This document shows, one piece after another, positions 1 to 10,600 of a DNA stretch of 64,000 nt. The stretch spans positions 992,001-1,056,000 of the forward strand of contig OY723315.1 of the NCBI GenBank assembly GCA_963210315.1, read 5' to 3'. Origin of the DNA: Rhynchopus euleeides. Its lineage: Eukaryota; Euglenozoa; Diplonemea; Diplonemida; Diplonemidae. The number at the start of each line of letters is the position of its first letter. The stretch's first letter is position 1. A program made the position numbers and the translations under genes. Under the pieces are notes generated by a model. The model searched no databases. It was not told where the DNA came from and saw only the letters and a list, made by a program, of their open reading frames with translations.

Positions 1-404
1 CCGCGGTGGTGGGGACCGAGTTCGAGAACACCGCCAGCATGAGCGTGCGCACCAGCTCCACCGAGTGTCCGGCTCCGACATTCCCTGTGACGGAGATGAT
101 CAACGTGAAGAACGACGACTCCATTGCTTGCGTGGCTTCTGCCTGCGCCACAGGGTACGTGCTGACCACTGGGACTGCCCCCGCCTACCGCCCCTTCTGC
201 AAGTACACCGCGACGCGCGTGATTGTCCACGACAGCGACGACGATCTCAACGACGCACAGATCGCTGCCATTGTCGTGGGCGTCGTGGTGTTCCTCATGG
301 CGGTTGCAGGGCTGCTGTTCTTCTTCCTCTGCAAGGACACACCCGCAACGGCCCCCTTCGACCAGGAGCAGAAGGTCGACCCCACCAACGAGCCTGTCGT
401 CTAA
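1..404 (+). CDS. 3' end of cysteine-rich single-pass membrane protein, paralogue of the genes at 58103 and 61176
   Basis: Only the C-terminal 134 or so residues are inside the window. The frame is open from base 3 with no start, so the gene begins upstream. Visible parts are a cysteine-containing stretch (CPAP, then CVASACATGYVL), an acidic juxtamembrane segment (DSDDDLND), one hydrophobic segment of about 23 residues at nt 265-333, and a short cytoplasmic tail ending NEPVV. The same order and a tail with the same NEP tripeptide are found in the two genes at 58103-59743 and 61176-62786, so I treat this as a third family member. By analogy it is a type I surface or endomembrane protein with an EGF-like ectodomain. 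The ectodomain itself is not visible here and no function is known. Confidence 0.75.
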   Translation, partial: AVVGTEFENTASMSVRTSSTECPAPTFPVTEMINVKNDDSIACVASACATGYVLTTGTAPAYRPFCKYTATRVIVHDSDDDLNDAQIAAIVVGVVVFLMAVAGLLFFFLCKDTPATAPFDQEQKVDPTNEPVV

Positions 405-2996
405 ATGAATGACAAGGTGCGCAAAGGCCTCACAGTAGGAAGGATCAGCTTGTGCGCATGAATGGGTGGATCAGACTCCATATATCTGGCCCCATGTGGT
501 CCCACCCATCCACAGCACCGCCCCTTTCCCCACCCCCCACCCCCACCCCGCTTGCGAGAGAACGCCCAATCCTCCTAAGGATTCCCCTCCGCTCCCCCGT
601 AGCCTTCTCTTGCCAGCGGGAGCTGTTTCATTTGAGGGTTTCGGGTGGAGCAAGCTGAAGGCTGTTTTGGCGGTGCGATCTTGTGATCCCCGCTAGTATT
701 TGCTTCCCACCCCCCCCCCCCCTTCCCCTGCAGACCGATGTGGAAATAGGGAGGGAGGGGGGCGGGAGGAGCGGGTACGGAGGAGTTTCGAGGTGTAGCG
801 TTTAGTGTGGAGGATATTTTGTGACACAATGAGGGGGGGGGTGGGGTGGGGAACCTATCTTCCTTCCCCACCCCCCCCCCCCCCCTCACCCACCCCACCC
901 CCCCATCCCACTCACCCATCCCATCCCACGCCCAGCCCTGCCCCTCCCTCAATCTACCAACACTGCTCTGCAGCAAACTGGCTTTTTGTTGGTGCGACGG
1001 GTCTGTGAGGGGGCCTTCGCTCTGATGCACAGGACAGTGCGCAGCCCTAGTAAAATAGGGGTCACTCGCACAGTGTGGCAGAGTGGTGAGTTCCCCCCCG
1101 CCAATGCGTGGTCCTATTGCTGTTGTGCGACGGTGCAGCGGTGCGCCGCAAAATCGATGAAGCATGAAGTGCTTTACCCCCTCCTGCTGAATTTCACACC
1201 AGATTTCTGCAGGAATTCTTCTTCTCGGTTTGCGCCACAACCAAGCATCACGAGGTTGCTTATTTCTCTCTTTTCTTTTCTTTTATTATTTTTTTTGCCA
1301 TCACAAAAAAAACGCATATTTTTCTCTCGTTTCTTTATTGTATGCTGCTCCTGCACCAGCCCCAAGCCAAGCTGTGCCCCCACACCCACCCCCCAAGGTA
1401 TGGCCATGATAAAATTCGGCAGCAATTTTTTTTGCCGAACATGTTGAGGCTGTCGTACCACAGCAACAAGGAAAAAATCCAACGGCAAACCCTGCACAGA
1501 TACGTTTCTTCTGCCAGGCGTTGCCCCGTCCCTCCCTCCTCACGGCGCCAGCGCCAAGCGTGATCATAGCTTGTTGGGCATTTTCGTTTTCTTTTTGGCC
1601 CAACAGAACGCCCCACACCCTCCCCTTGTCTTGTACTGTACAAACCGCCTTACTCTCCCAGGACAACTGGGGAGGCACATCACTGCAACCTGACAGGCCC
1701 GCCACAGGTGTGCACGAGCGGGGTGACGTTGTTCTCTTATGCTCTATATACAAGTGTGTCCTTCAGGTCCCAGACACCTTGTGATGATCAAGCAACAAAT
1801 ACAACACATCGGCACAGCTTTACAGGCGCACTTCCTGTGTGTGCCTGTGTGAAGGGCAACGCTGTCTCAACAGAAAGTCAAAACACAAAAAAATAGCTTG
1901 TCAACTCCAACAGGAGTTCGAGAATGGTTGTGCAGGCGTCATTTATTCGAGGTTTTCTCTCGTCAAATTCCACAAAAAAAGGGGGGGTGTGTATGTCAGC
2001 TGCAGTAAAAATATGTTGTTTGTCTGGCCATCTTGTGCGGGTGAGGTGACATACCCACCGCCATTGTGATTCAGCTTCGAGTTCGTTGTGACTTGCTGGC
2101 AAAAACCGTCTCCGATGATCTGCCCTTGCCACACACGAGCTGTTGTGAACGCTGAAAGAAGGCCACAGAAATCCACAGGACAGGGAACCACAAAAGTGAA
2201 CATCCAGAACGAAACCGGCGGGGAAACAAAGTTATGAAGCATCTGAGATTACCAACCACGGGCGGAAGGCAGACACAGCTTGGGACAGCAGATACGCGGA
2301 GAGGGAGGAGGCCTGCGGACTGAATGTGACACGGGTGTGAGCGCACATGCCACATCCTGCACTTCAGCCCCACACAGGGTTTGCTCGCTCCACCCACTCC
2401 CCCCCTCCCCTCGCTGCATGCTTCCAGGCTGGCGTTGTATGTTTGGGATTATCTCGAGGGTTTCGTATCATCCCCACAGCCCCCGGCTGTTTGCGGCAAA
2501 ATGCAGGCAAACAATGTATATGGCATCCAACTGTGTGGCCTCTTTACTCCACGTCAACCAAGTTCTTGCCAAAAGAAATCGAAAGAGACGAAGCAGGGCT
2601 GGACAGAGGGGATGGGAAGGAAAAAGCTGCCCAGTCTTCCGGGGGGGATGCCGAGAGAGAACTGAAGGGGGGGGGAAACAACACCACGCATGCAGTTGGG
2701 TTTCGCTCCACCCCCCACCCCCATCCCCCCCCCCCTGCCCTGCCCTCCCATTGTGCATTGACCTGCGTTGTACAACACATCTGGTGTGGTGACTACAAAA
2801 AAGGACTAACATTGCAAGAAGGTGCTGGGTGACTTACTTTTCCATCCACTCTCGCCGATCAAACCCCCCTGCCCTGCCCTCCCTCCCGACTCATCCTCGT
2901 CGTGCTCACGGTACCATTCGATCATGGGGGGGCGTGGTGCCACCAATATAGAAAAGCATAACCACACCCACCACCCCACCACCCCTCCGTACTGCA
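405..2996. other. Gene-poor interval
   Basis: No convincing gene was seen. The stretch holds C and G homopolymers (about 708-722, 832-842, 868-885), an AT-richer patch near 1260-1330, and a small hairpin at 1415-1439 (TTCGGCA/TGCCGAA arms). It ends in a copy of dispersed element B (2780-2868) and the pyrimidine-rich lead-in to the polo-box gene. Open frames here are low complexity and exist on both strands. Confidence 0.6.
2780..2868 (+). repeat. Dispersed element B, copy 1
   Basis: This stretch matches 57084-57140 over GAAGGTGCTGGGTGACTTAC and the following bases, up to CGATCAAACCCCC. Its first half, around GGTGTGGTGACTACAA, matches 48985-49031. The copy ends about 130 bases before the polo-box start, and the related copy at 48985 ends about 190 bases before the WW-protein start. 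Confidence 0.6.
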
Positions 2997-2997
2997 G
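2964..2997 (+). promoter_or_regulatory. Putative trans-splice acceptor of the polo-box gene
   Basis: A C-rich tract ends in TACTGCAG, with AG at 2996-2997 three bases before ATG 3001. No GT donor with coding sequence is visible upstream, so spliced-leader addition is the simplest reading. This is inferred from the same arrangement at other genes in the window. Confidence 0.45.
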
Positions 2998-3000
2998 GCT

Positions 3001-3873
3001 ATGCCGAAGGCGCGCCGGTCACAAGCACATGCGCCACACACAGCTGCCACGTCTCAACGCCCTGCGGGCAACCCACCCAAGGGCCGGGCAGCGAGGGGGC
3101 GAACCAAGGGGCATGCGGCACCCAGGAACACGCCTACGGCTGCAGTGCTAGAGCCCTCCCCAGCTGCTGTGCCCCCCGCTGAGCCTGCAGGGCCCACCCC
3201 AGCCGCCAGCGAGCCCTGGGTCTGCCTCTACGTTGCCTGTTATGCCACAGGGTATGGCGTGGCTGCGCTGCTGTCGACAGGCGACATCTGCATCATCTAC
3301 CCCGACATAACCTTCCTGGTGTGGACTGCGGCTGGCCCCATGGTGTACCTTTCGAACCGGGGGGGTCAGAAACACGCATACACTGTGCAGGTCCCGGAGG
3401 ACGGGCCGTCCCGCGTGCCTTCCCTGCTGCAGGAGAAAGTGGCGTTGGCGGCGTTCTTCTCAAAGCTGTTCGAAGAGCATCAGAAGGGGCGGGGTCCGCA
3501 GGGGCGTGTGAGGCAGGCATGCCGTGGTGCCACCACCGTGGTGGGCGGGAGGGGGGCCCCGCCTGGCGGAGGCGCAGGGTGCTGCGATCTGCTGTATCTG
3601 CGGCGGTATGCAGAGAGGGGGGGCAGGGCTGCGTTCAAGCTTGCAAAGGGGTCCTTCCCTCAGGCCGAGGAGTCCGCCTTTGCGTGCGAAGTGCCAGAGG
3701 CCCAGGCGGAGGAGGAGCCCGGCCCCCAGCACGCTGGGCTGCAGTGGGAGGACATGGCGGAGTCTCAGTGCTCGGAGGGAGAGGTCGGTGCGAAGTCTCA
3801 GTCGCGTCGCACGTTGCTGCAGCAGCCTGGTGGTGTGGCGGCGGAGGAGGGCTGTGAGTTCTTCCAGGAATAA
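3001..3873 (+). CDS. Polo-box domain protein without a kinase domain
   Basis: The protein has 290 residues. Residues 1-70 are basic then Pro/Ala-rich and look disordered. Residues about 73-160 fit a polo box: a short beta strand, then the motif around ATGYGVAALLSTGD (compare the YGLGYQLSDG motif of Plk family boxes), IIYPDITFLVW, YLSNRGG, and a terminal helix ending FFSKLFEEHQ. The rest is low complexity with acidic stretches. Polo boxes bind phosphopeptides or mediate dimerisation and target Plk kinases to centrosomes or kinetochores. No kinase domain precedes this one, because the ATG lies three bases after a predicted splice acceptor. Stand-alone or divergent polo boxes are known in kinetoplastid kinetochore proteins, but I cannot assign this to any of them. 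The fold call is good and the role is unknown. Confidence 0.7.
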   Translation: MPKARRSQAHAPHTAATSQRPAGNPPKGRAARGRTKGHAAPRNTPTAAVLEPSPAAVPPAEPAGPTPAASEPWVCLYVACYATGYGVAALLSTGDICIIYPDITFLVWTAAGPMVYLSNRGGQKHAYTVQVPEDGPSRVPSLLQEKVALAAFFSKLFEEHQKGRGPQGRVRQACRGATTVVGGRGAPPGGGAGCCDLLYLRRYAERGGRAAFKLAKGSFPQAEESAFACEVPEAQAEEEPGPQHAGLQWEDMAESQCSEGEVGAKSQSRRTLLQQPGGVAAEEGCEFFQE

Positions 3874-4619
3874 CAGCTGGTGAGGGGGGCTGGCAGATGC
3901 GGGCACCGCCCCAGGGGTGTGGGGGGTTGCCGTAAGGCCACCCGCTTGGCAAGGGTGGGTTTTTGCCAATGGGGGTTGGGCTTGGAGGGAACCGGTGGGT
4001 GGGATCACCGGGGTTCCGGAGGTGCGGCTTACACGGAGGAAGGAGAGGTGGGAGGGGGAGGGGGAGGGGGAGGGGTCCAGGTGGTGGGCACCGGAGGTGA
4101 GGGGGAGGGGAGCCCACGGGGCGCAGTGAGGGTGGGGCGGGTCATCTGTCCTCACTGTGTTGGTGCGTGGGGGTCGAGAGGTGGTATTAGGTCTTGTACT
4201 TGTCTTTATCGTTTGATGCTGTTGGCGGTGGTCAAACTTTCTCACACAACAACGCAGAGAAGCGACAGATTCCGGAGTTGCGATGCGGCAACGGTGTCCG
4301 AGTCGCGATTCAGGAGGGCCCAGTGATTCGAGGTCACAGCCCCTGCCTCCACCCCCACCCATAACCCCTGCGCACCCCCCCGACACAACACGCACCGCAT
4401 ATGCGGGTGTTGTTGTGATTTGGCCGTATTCAATTGTCTGCCGACCCACCCACGCACACCCAGCACACGACAAGGCCTCCCGCCACACCACACGCCACAA
4501 CCCGGCCTGCAGGATTGTGTACACACACCGGCAGGGTGGACGCAGAGGCACCGAAGGGGACACAGGCCCAGCACACCCGAGGGAGGGTGGATCACCGTCG
4601 CGCCGAGGCAGGCCCGACG
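3874..4619 (+). other. Intergenic region with G-quadruplex-type tract and 5' UTR of the giant gene
   Basis: The region starts very G-rich. Positions 4049-4075 carry five G-runs separated by single A residues (GGG, GGGGG, GGGGG, GGGGG, GGGG), a textbook G-quadruplex pattern, probably in the 3' UTR of the polo-box gene. A possible acceptor for the next gene is GCCTGCAG ending at 4511; another AG is at 4610-4611, nine bases before ATG 4620. No gene was seen. Confidence 0.5.
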
Positions 4620-7600
4620 ATGGGGCGCGGCACGTTTGTGTGCGCCGTGCTGGCCGCAGCCCTGTTCGGGGGCAGCGAGGCAGCGGTCTTCACGGAGACA
4701 TGCACGTCCGTGGCGGCGCGGTACCAGCGCAGCGTCAAGGATGCGGTGACGGCGGTGAACACCGCTGTGCTGGAGGCGAAGGCGCGCATGGCGGCGCAGC
4801 AGCTGTCACTGGCGGGCAGCTCGGCAGATTTGGCGTTCGTCAGCGGGCCGCTGAACAGCGTGCTGAACTACACGTCTGAGCTGACAAACCAGTTCGACGA
4901 GCAGAACGATGCGGCGCTGACGGCGCTTGCGGCTGCGGTGCCGTCGGGGCTGAGCATCGGATGCGACGTGGCGCTGGAGGGGCTGGGGCTGTACCTGCGC
5001 CTCGGGGTGGATGCGAGCGCGAGCGTGTCGAAGACGGTTGACCTGTCGACGCTGCCGGCCGCGGACGTGGCGGCGCTGGGGCTGTCGTTCGAGGAGGCGG
5101 CAGTGTTGCTGTCGGGGAGCACGCGCGTGACCGGGACGATCGAGGTGGACGTGACGAGCACGGGGACAGTGGTGCGCGTGGCGGGGCTGTCGGTGGCGGT
5201 GTCGCTCGAGGGGGCGGTGGACACGATGGTTGCGTGGAAGGATGCCGCGACGGTGAAAATGTCGGGGAGCGTGTCGCTGTCGGGGGTGACGGTGCCGGTG
5301 GAGTTCCCGACGGGGTCGAGCCTGGATGACTTTGTGGCGAAGGTCGGGGAGGTGCGGCTCGGGTCGCTGTCGGGCGCGCTCACGGCAGCGCTGGCGGTCA
5401 CGGTGGACGTGGCTGCCGTGCCGGTCGGGCAGCTGCCGTCGCCGGTGCTGATGGTGGCGGATGCGGATGTGTTCGACGCGGTGGCGCCGGTTGTGACGGT
5501 GGACATGGACATCACGCAGCTGCAGTCGACGGTGGTGGAGCTGCTGCGGCAGCTGGGGCAGCTCGACATCGACCTGGGGGTGCTGGGGCTGTCGGGGCTG
5601 GAGCTTCCGGAGGTGAACGTGTCGAAGCTGGTGCAGGGGGTGCCGGACGCGCTGCGGCTTGCCCCCGTGGCGGAGCAGTACTTCCTGCTGTTCGTGGAGG
5701 CGGAGCCCGAGGAGTACCCGACCTTCGCGGGGCTGATGCAGTACCTGCGGGATAACCTGCCTGTGCCGCAGGCGGAGGCGTGCGTGGGGTTCAACGGGTT
5801 CAACGTGACGGGCGGGTGGTTCCCTGAGCAGGGGGAGGTTGCGCTGCGGCTGCAGATGGAGCTGGGGACGCAGTTTGCAAGCGAGTCGTTCGGGGGGTCC
5901 ATCTCGAACGTGCTGGGGGACATGCAGGCGCTGTCGGACCTGTTCGGGCTGCTGGGGGTGACGGCGCCGGAGCAGTCGCTGGCGGTCCCGGACTTCTCTG
6001 CGGACGTCGCCTTCAGCGGGGCGGTGGTGCTGGACGTGACGCTTGGGCTGCGCACCGAGTTCATCAACACCGGGAAGCTGACGGGGGCGGCGCTGGCGTC
6101 GAATGCGTTCGTGCGTGTGAACGACCTGTCTGCGGCGGTGAGCGTGGCGGTGGACCCCATCAACTTCGAGGCGCTGCTGCCGCTGGGGAGCACCCTTGCC
6201 GTGCACGACGGGTCGTTTGAGGTGGCGCTCGGGGTGCGTTCGGCCTTCGGGGCGGCGGCGGCAGAGGTGGACTTCGACACGCCGGTGACGACGTCGGACG
6301 TGGCGGCAGCGGTGGAGATCACGGTGCTGGACCTGCTGTCGGGTGGGGCGAGCGCGGTGGCGGCCTTCGTGAAGCAGCTGCAGCTTGAGGTGTACGCCAC
6401 GCTGGACGTCGTGATCCCGGTGGAGCTGACGTCGGAGTTCCTCGGGGACCGGACGCTGGGGCCGATTGTGGAGCTGCACGACGAGACGCTGCTGGGCGGG
6501 GGGCTGCCGAAGTTCTCGCTGGACGTGGACCTGAGCTTCCTGGTCCCGTCGCTGCCGGGCGGGTCTGGCGGTGCGGACGGGGGCGAGCTGACGTCGCTGT
6601 TCGGGTCGCTGTCGTCTGTGATGGACGGGATCTCGGGGATCTCGCTCCCGACGGCGTCGCTGCCGGGGGTGTCATCTGTCGGGAACCTGCTGAAGAGCTT
6701 CGGGGGGAAGGTCTCCTTCGCGGGGGTGCTGTCGGAGTACCTGGACCTGCTGGTGAAGTTCCGGCAGCTGGCGAACAAGCTGAGCCTGGACCTGCGGCTG
6801 GACACGACTGCGGCGGAGGCGCTGGTGGTGTCGGTGGGGTTCAACACCGAGGTGCTGGGGCTGCTGAAGCTGCGCTACCCGACGGTGTTTGTGAACTTCA
6901 CGGGCCCGGGGCTGGTGGACCTGTCGGGCGTCACCTTCAGCGTGCTGGACTACCTGAAGTACGTGCAGGTGGAGTTCGGGCTTGCGACGACGCTGGCGTC
7001 CGCGGATGCGACCTTCGGGAAGTCGGAGCTTGTGTGGTTCCTGGCTGTGAACGCGAAGTACTCGCTGACGAAGGAGAACGCGTGGGCGCTGGTGCGCCTG
7101 CTCGGGCTGAGCTTCTCGGCTGACACGGCGACCGGGTACCCGTCCGGGTTCGACCCTGCGGCGTACCTGCCGCAGCTGCAGGCGGCGCTGGGGCTGTCGG
7201 GGCTGCCGTCCTTCAACCTGGGTGCACTCGGGAGCCACCTGGCGGGGAGCGTGCCCACCCTGGGGGTGAACGTGGACTTCAACCTCGCGGTGTTCAATCT
7301 GGTGGCACCGCGCTTCCCGGACCTGCTGGCGAAGTTTGGGAACACGACGGTCGGGGATCTGCTGCCGCTTGACCTGGCGACAGGGGAGGTGTTCGACTGG
7401 CGCAACTTCCTCCCCGAGGTGGGGTCGGTGCTGGGGCTCGGGAGCAGCGGGCTGTCGCTGGACACGGTGGCGGGGCTGTTCGGGAAGCGCCCCACCATCC
7501 AGGGGCTGGTGCGGTACCTGAAGGCGCGCCTGCTGGACGGGCTGTCGACGGGGCTGTCCATCGGGGGGCTGAGCTTCGGCGGCGGGCTGTCGACGGCCGG

Positions 7601-10600
7601 GGGCCGTTGGGAGCTGACGGCGCAGCTGGGGCTGGCGTTCGACGCGGGGAGCGTGCGCCCGTCCGAGATTGTGGACTCGCTGCAGGAGGCGCTGACGGGG
7701 CTGTTCGGGATGATCGGGCAGGACAACGTGATCGGGACGATCGACTCCATTGGGAGCGGGTTGGTGACGTCGCTGGCGGGGCTGGACCAGCACCTGTCGT
7801 TTGCGGCGAAGGTGGGGCTGCAGGTGGAGGCGGGGATGGACATCAAGCCGCTGATTGACGGGACGGGGCGGCCGAAGATGTTCCTGCGTGTCACGCAGTT
7901 CTCCTTCGAGATCGGGGCGAACGTGACCGACTTTGCGGTGCCGATGGACTTCGGGGGCTCGTTCGACTTTGAGTCCGTTGTGAACGGGGAGATCACCTTC
8001 TCGGCCGTGGCCGAGAACGTGACGGCGGAGACGCCGGCGGTGCTGCTGGACCAGCACGCGGGGGTGTCGCTGACGGTGGCGCCGCTGAAGGATGCCATCG
8101 CCCTCGGGGGCAGCATCGTGTCGGAGGTGCAGCTGTCGGGCGGCCCGCTGCCGGCGGCGCTGTACCTGGGGGTGGAGGACCTGGCGCTGTTCGACACGGC
8201 CGCCCCGAAGTTCACGGTGGACACGGAGATCCCGCAGGAGCTGATGCAGGTGCTGCGGGACGGGCTGGTGGCGGTGTCGGACGTGGGGCGCTACGCGAAC
8301 GGGTTCGAGGCGCTGAGCACGACGCTGCCGCTGATGAACCGGACGCTGAACGACCTGCTGAAGACGGGCGGGGCGGGGCCGGACTGGGGTGACTTCCTGA
8401 TCTGGGACACCGTGCTGGACGAGGTGCTGGCCGACCCGGCGTACGCGGGCTGCCTGGACGGGTCGACGCTGTGCCCGAAGGCGCGCCCCACGATCGAGCA
8501 CTTCCGGGCGGCGATGGCGAACCGGACGCAGGGCGCCTTCACCACGTCGGACGGGGTGCCCGCCTCCTTCGTGAAGGGGGGTATGGTCGGGAAGGAGTTC
8601 CAGCTGGGCTTCCGTGTGAGCGGTGACCTGGAGGTGCGGGTCACCCCGCCGCTGGCCGAGCTGATCGACGACGAAGACTTCGAGTTCAGCGGGACGGGGC
8701 TGCTGGCGGTGCGCGTGAACTTCGGGTTCGGGCTGGAGGTGACGGTCGACACGTCGGCAGGGCTGTCGAAGGTGACGGCGAACGACATCCTGGTGCGCCT
8801 CGACAACTTCACCGTGGGGATGGAGATTGCGGCCGAGGTGTCCGCGACGGCGTCCATCGGGATTCTGTCCGCGTCTGTGGCAAACGGGACGGGGTCGCTC
8901 GTGGCACAGTTCGCGGGGTCGCTGGCCGGCGGGGCGGTGCTGCCGCTGTCGAAGGTGACAACGCAGGGCTTCGACCTGGTGCCCGCGGGGTCGCTGAACG
9001 CGTGCCTCCCGTTCGCCGCGTCCGTCGGAGGCCAGGACCTGGCCACGCTGGGCGGTGCCGGGGCAGACGAGGTGCCGCAGCTGTGTGGCCGATGCGGACC
9101 TGTTCGACGGGAAGGCCCCGACCATCACGCCGAAGCACATGTCGCGGCTGTACGACTTCCGCGGGCTGACGCCGATCCAGATCATGGGGCTGGTGCGCGG
9201 GCTGATCAACGTGGTGCAGGAGTACCGGGAGTCCCCCGTGTTCGACCTCCCCATCCCCTTCACGGACGCGGACGTGGGTGACATGCTGGACTTTTCGGAG
9301 ACGATGACGGCGGCGCTCACGGCGAAGATGGTGAAGGTGCAGGATGCGGCTGACCGGCCCACGCTGGTGCTGTGCGTGGAGGGGGACGTGTTCCTGCAGG
9401 GGTGGAACGTGGACGGGACGAACGAGAGCCTGTGGTTTGCCGGGAACACAACGAACAAGGTGTTGAGCCTGGTGCTGAACGAGGAGCTGGAGGCGGAGGT
9501 GCCGCTGAACGAGACGGTGCTGCTGGCGGCGAAGAACGCGACAGAGATTGCGGAGCACATGAACGATGCGCTGTACACCGCGGGGCTGGCACTGTCGGTG
9601 CAGGCGAGCGTGGCGGCGGAGGGGGTGGATGCGCTGCAGCTGTGCACGAACGCGTCGATCAAGGCGACAGACCTGCGGGTGAAGGTGGCGCACCAGAAGA
9701 CGGGGAAGACGGCGTACAACGAGTCGGAGGACGCGGTGGCAGCGACGCATGTGCTCGGGTTCACCGACGGGGACCTGAAGCAGGCGCCGCGGGTGCCAGC
9801 TTTCTCGAGCATCCCGGAGCTGGTGGTGGTGCTGGCGGAGGCGGTCGGGCTGCCGGACGGGGCGCTGACGTACACATACGGGCCGTCGCAGCAGGACGCG
9901 TCGAAGTACGAGCTGCTGTTCCGGCTGGACCTGCAGCTGGACCTGCCGCAGCCCGCGGCGACGCTGAAGCTCGGGGCGGAGGTGGAGCCGCTGCTGGAGG
10001 TGAATGCGAGCGCGTCGATCGGGCTGACGACGGTGGCGAACGTCGGGTTCGAGCTCGGGGCGCGGATGGGGACGGCGGCCGGGAATCTGTCGCTGCAGGC
10101 GAACATCCCTGCGGCGCAGGAGTTCACGAACTTCACCCTGGCGGAGAAGACGAACTTCACCGTGGTGCTGGACCGGGTGCCGCATGTGGTGGTGCTGGCG
10201 CAGGGTGCGGCGTTCTACGACGAGCTGGAGGCACAGCTGGCCGCGCTGAGCCTGACGCTGGCGGATGGGGCGTCGATCAGGGCGATGAACTACGAGAATA
10301 CAACCTTCCTGATCCAGACGACCGGGGTGGGGCGGCTGGAGACGCTGGTCACCGCAGAGTTTGAGGCGCTGACGGGCGACAAGGCGAAGGCGCAGCGCTT
10401 CACCCCCGTGGTGCGGAACCTCGGGTTCGAGGCGGACATGGTGCTGCTGGTTTCGGACGTGAACCTGGCGGCGACGCTGGCGGTGCTGGCGGCGGAGGCG
10501 TACAACGGGATCGGGCAGATTGCGATCAAGGCAGTGGCCGACTTCGGGACGCGTGGGGAGGCGATGGCGCTGAGCGACATCCGGGATGCGATTGTCGAAG

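Noticed and set aside
575-1240. 221-residue minus-strand frame
   Set aside because: Built from G/C homopolymers and Gly/Pro-rich runs; no domain, and opposite in direction to all supported host genes.
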